DNA of 64,000 bases from Cryptomeria japonica (lineage: Eukaryota > Streptophyta > Pinopsida > Cupressales > Cupressaceae): assembly GCF_030272615.1 (NCBI RefSeq), contig NC_081407.1, positions 146,257,744-146,321,743 of the forward strand, given 5' to 3'. The position numbers and the translations under genes are program-made. Shown one piece after another: positions 60,187 through 64,000 of the stretch. The stretch's first letter is position 1; each line of letters begins with the position of its first letter. The notes beneath the pieces are model-generated. The model had not been told where the DNA came from, made no database searches, and was given only the letters and a program-made list of their open reading frames with translations.

Positions 60187-61320
60187 TAAAATTCTTATAA
60201 TCAACCTCGCAAGTGACAAAATCGGAGCAAATCTTTAAATGCCCTAAGGATCCCAATAATTTCAGAAAACCTGATCCTAAAGAGCCTCAACAAGTGCGAA
60301 ATCATTCAGAACATAACTATGACCTTCAATCAAATCCATTAAGTTGTCTATCACTGCACGTAAGGAAAACAACTGCAAGATTTGATTTTTAGAAGATCTG
60401 ATTTTGTGTGGTTCGAGAATGGTTTTTAGGAGACAAGTAATGTTTCATCCATTAGGAAAAGTATTTGACAAGATATCTTAACCCATTTTCGTTATTTTCT
60501 TTCCCCAATTCCGTCGACTGGAAAACAATACGAAAACCAATAGATAAAAAACCGATGTGAGAAAATCCAACGTCAGGCAGGCATTATCAGCTAATTAACA
60601 TGTTTTAATTATATCTAATAATTATTAATAAATATTATTAAAATATATTAAATGATTAAATATATTATATAATTAATAATTAATCAAATAATATATTTTA
60701 TCATTGATTATAATGGTGATGATCCATAAAGATTATTTAGTAGTCAAGGAAGAGATTAAGCTTGAACTATTTAGTGGATCTTGATTAACTTGTTCCTTAC
60801 GTTAATCAATTTTTTTTTTAAAATAGTAAATATCATCATTATAATCAACTATGATGATTTTTAATAATTTAATATATTTAATAATTATTAAATAATAATT
60901 TAAATATATTAAATATAATTTCAATCATATATTATATATCAATGATAATTATTAAATATATAATTATATAATAAATTTAATATTATAAAATAACATCAAG
61001 AACTATTTAATAATAATTAAAAGTTGTTAATGATAATTAATATTATTAAAATATATTTAATAATTGCGATGGATTGAGTTTCCTTGCCGCTTTAAGTTAC
61101 ATGAATTGCTTAAACTTGACGATTCCTGCACTATGCCTTTGCTTCCAAGTAATTCTCTTCTATATATATGTCTCACATATTATTAAATAGTTCTTAATAA
61201 TAATTAATATTATTAAAATATATTTAATAATTGCGATGGATTGGATTTAGTAATTCTCTTCTATATATATGTCTCACATATGACTCGGAGATTCAACACT
61301 TGTACATGACCCAACGGATT
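60187..61320. other. AT-rich upstream region of the second EG45-like copy
   Basis: No gene. TTAATATTATTAAAATATATTT followed by AATAATTGCGATGGATTG occurs at about 61030 and again at 61200, and TTCTCTTCTATATATATGTC also occurs twice (61151 and 61255), showing a local tandem duplication of about 100-170 bases that includes the promoter. Confidence 0.6.
61261..61270 (+). promoter_or_regulatory. TATA-like element before EG45-like copy 2
   Basis: CTATATATAT about 60 bases before the start codon. A second identical copy of the surrounding sequence, near 61159, is a duplicate further upstream. Confidence 0.4.
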
Positions 61321-61321
61321 C

Positions 61322-61911
61322 ATGAAAACATATGCAATCAGATTTGCTGAAATTTCAATAACTTTGTTGATTCTCCTCCATTTTTGTGCGGCAGATATGG
61401 GCACAGCAACCTTTTATGGTCCTCCATATGTCCGTAAGTACTATTAGCATAATAAAGTATTTTAACAATACCGTAAGGGTGATATGATAGGGAGGAGGAA
61501 TATGAACAAGGGCATATTACTATAAATCTTGCTACACAGTACTGATATCAACTGTTTGGTAACCCTAATTCTCTGGTAGGTTCATTTTTTTATTTGGGTT
61601 TTGCAGCAACTTCTTGCTATGGATACAATCAGAGATAATTTCCAGCGGGCAATCTTTTTGGGGCAGCTAATGACGCGATTTGGGACAACCAGGCAGCCTG
61701 CGGATGGAAATACAGAATTCGATGTTTGAGCGGAACAAGTAATGAAAGAGTTAATCCATGCAGAAAAAGATCACTTGTAGTAAAGATTCTGGATTACTGT
61801 TCTTCTTCTGGATGCGATAATGGTGACGCAACCTTTCATTTATCTGCGGATGCGTTTTCTCACATCGCTCATTCCTCTGCTAAAAAAATTAACGTCGAAT
61901 ACGAACAGTAA
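61322..61911 (+). pseudogene. EG45-like / plant natriuretic peptide-like copy 2, nonsense mutation in exon 2
   Basis: A paralogue of the gene at 29916 in the same orientation. Exon 1 is 61322-61433 with a GTAAGT donor; exon 2 is 61607-61911 with a TTTTGCAG acceptor. The intron is 173 bases against 71 in the intact copy because of extra sequence in its middle. Exon 2 starts normally (TSCYGYNQR), but TAA at 61636-61638 replaces the Gln codon of the intact copy, leaving about 47 residues. After the stop the frame stays open to the original end, with all cysteines kept (DYCSSSGCD; the CGRKY of copy 1 is CGWKY). Splice sites, signal peptide and TATA-like element remain, so inactivation looks recent. 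Confidence 0.85.
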
Positions 61912-62519
61912 CGCTCCATTTACCTACCTATTATTTACAATTATCACAAACAAACATAAACTTAAAAAAAATTATAGCATTGGACTGGCATTTGATGTAT
62001 GACTGATCTGTTTAATGTTCTTCCGTTTTGTTATGTTTTGTTTTGTTTGTTAATAAATAAATGTACAATGGCCTAAAATAAATAATAGATGTGATCAACT
62101 TAGAATTGATTGTTACTGTGGTTTGTGGTAATCTTTGTCTATAGAGATATAGAGAAATAATTAGGTAATGATGTTGTGATTTTTAAGCTTGTTTAGGCCA
62201 CTTGAGGCCTATGTAATTTGACTCCAATTGTCATAGATTTCTCTTTTCTTTATAGGAAAATTTTCTACATATGATGGTTTTATGAAATGTAGATAAAATT
62301 TATAAAATGATAAATATATTTTTTTGTTATCTATGAAAATTATTGTCCTTTGTGAAGGATTCAATGTATCATATGCAACTAGAATTTGTTCTTGGTCACA
62401 ACATCTTTGTCACACCTTGGTGTTTAACGCAAGTTATATAACCAAAATAATATGTATTTGAGTTTATATTAAAAAATAAGAATAAATAAATAAAATATTA
62501 ATTAATAATTTGATGTGCT
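61912..62519. other. 3' flank shared with the first EG45-like gene
   Basis: 62155-62500 resembles 31490-31800 (for example GTGAAGGATTCAATGTATC in both). No gene. The similarity stops where LINE-like sequence starts. Confidence 0.6.
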
Positions 62520-64000
62520 TTTTATTAGGATAAACAGGTTTTGAGGGGACCAAAAACCCCGTACAACAAGTTTTAAAGGGACTTGAAACCCTTGGATTTT
62601 CCATGGATCCGGAACCACCAAAGGGACGCTGCAAAGATATGTATCAAAATTAAACAACAGCAAAGCCACAACCAAAACTAGCCTTGTGGCATTGAACCAA
62701 TGCTAGCCAGTCAACAAAGAAAACTAATACAACTCAAGCTGGCAAAAACAACAAATCTAAATCAACTTATAGATCTAAAAGCAAAGATCAAGGGTTTATC
62801 TGGCACCATTAGCCAACAAGAAGGGTTTTCCCAGGCTCCCTTAACCTATAACAGAGTTTCTAAGATACCAATAGCAAAACTTGATCCTAACCAAAACCAA
62901 ATACTGGCCAAATTGGGCCCTTGAAAACTACTAGCATCCAGCTTATCCTTGAAAAGAGTAGAAAATAAAGGATTTTTCCAGGATCCCTCAACCTTGAAAG
63001 TGGGTTTTCGAAGGCTCCCAAAGCCTTCAACATAAACAACCACCACGAACCAGTAGATCTAGGAAAAGCAAGCAACACCCATCTCCACCTCCATAGGAGA
63101 TAGGTCTCCTCTAGCCACATCCATCTCCCCCTCCATAGAAGACATGACCACCTCAATAGGAATGACCAGATAAACACCAAGATGTAGATTACCAAGCCAT
63201 GGAGCCATGAGATAGAAAGACATAAGGACCTTCATCAAAAAGGGATCTATGAGAAGCATGACAAACACAAAGCGAATCAGATCCCAACAACAAAGACAAC
63301 AAGGTTTTTAAGAGAGCACCCTTACCCATCCTCTGAAATAAGAAAATAGGGGTTAACATAAAGCTTTCAAGGCCACAAAAAACCACCCCATGGGGTTTTG
63401 GAAGGTTCCCCAAACCCGAAGACCTAGGTTTTAACCTCTAGTCCCAGAACCAAGATAGAAAAACACTAAAAAGAAAGTCAGAGGAAAGCAGTCATCCTAA
63501 ACCTCTCCATGCATCTACTCGCGGGAAGATAAGAAAGACTCAACTCCACCTCAATAGGAGTTGGGATCACCTCAAAAGACCCCCTGCAACCAACCCATGA
63601 GATAGCAAGCAAATCCCAGACCAACCTCTGGAAAGGAGAGGAACATGCCCCAAACCTTGAGAAAAACAACAACATTTGAGCACCTCTCCCGCAAGAAAAT
63701 TCAGTCGCAGGAGACCAAACATCACCACAGACATAGAGGGGATTAGAAACACAACCAATCCCACATCCCTCCATGTAGGAAGAGAAGGCACCATACCAGG
63801 TGACTACATCATGCTGGCTGCACCCCTCGCAGACCTTATCAAAATCTCCAAAGAGCCTTTGAAACCAACCAAAGGGGAATATGACGCGTAAGGAAAAGGA
63901 AAGATCAGAAGCCATGGAGGGGCTCGCACCCAAGCCATCTACTTCCTCATCCGCATTGCCCTCATCCTCACCCTCAATGCCCTCTTCATCGGCTGAAACC
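62520..64000 (-). mobile_element. Probable LINE 3' region (runs off right edge)
   Basis: On the minus strand the segment ends AAAACCTGTTTATCCTAATAAAAAG, the form of tail I associate with plant LINEs, followed by only a very short A run. A minus-strand frame runs from the right window edge to 63478. It begins with an acidic DEEGIEGEDEGNADEE stretch, then SFSLRVIFPFGW, WDLLAISWVG and PTPIEVELSLS. No endonuclease or reverse transcriptase motif lies inside the window, so this would be the end of ORF1 or the region after it. GC content is higher than in the flanks. The identity rests on the tail and composition only. Confidence 0.35.

Overview
The window looks like nuclear DNA of a plant with a large, repeat-rich genome, most likely a gymnosperm. 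This is inferred from AT-rich spacers, nested Ty1/copia elements primed by initiator tRNA-Met, long simple-sequence tracts, a plant LEUNIG-type WD40 relic, a plant EG45/natriuretic-peptide-like gene and plant-type RING-H2 genes. No species is assigned. Only two genes look intact: an intronless RING-H2 gene (16657-17559, minus) and a two-exon EG45-like secreted-protein gene (29916-30403, plus). Each has a decayed paralogue in the window.

Layout. 1-1092: 3' end of a copia element with its LTR. 1429-5894: first copy of a long direct repeat that carries a degraded copia reverse transcriptase and a GA-rich module; the second copy is at 33159-38602. 5895-7130: possible LTR, primer site and leader of another element. 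8897-17700: RING-H2 cluster of one intact gene and two pseudogenes, one split by a solo LTR with a 5-bp target duplication. 20075-23640: 5'-truncated copia that has lost its integrase, next to a LEUNIG-like pseudogene (24262-27612) with a four-fold 159-bp amplification. 28262-29640: duplicated hairpins and AT-rich DNA. 29916-33150: EG45-like gene and flank.

38603-49480 is the most unusual part. Two convergent genes face each other across an array of about eight 359-bp units: a six-exon plus-strand gene of unknown function (39882-41802) and an almost one-frame minus-strand gene of about 970 codons (46269-49172) with a DDE-transposase-like D...D...E pattern. Palindromic ATCGGATATCCGAT-type motifs lie near both ends. 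I read this as a decayed two-gene DNA transposon that I cannot place in a named superfamily. It abuts a 2.9-kb array of about 325-bp palindromic units (49611-52537) bounded by GA and CT tracts; a small version of the same module lies inside both long direct repeats.

52742-58860 is a nearly complete minus-strand copia element without its own 5' LTR. It joins, exactly at its primer-binding site, a short-LTR (about 115 bp) plus-strand element with a decayed 267-codon frame (58861-60186). The window ends with the broken EG45 paralogue (61322-61911) and a probable LINE 3' end on the minus strand (62520-64000). No sequence-database search or alignment software was used; family names come from motif recognition.
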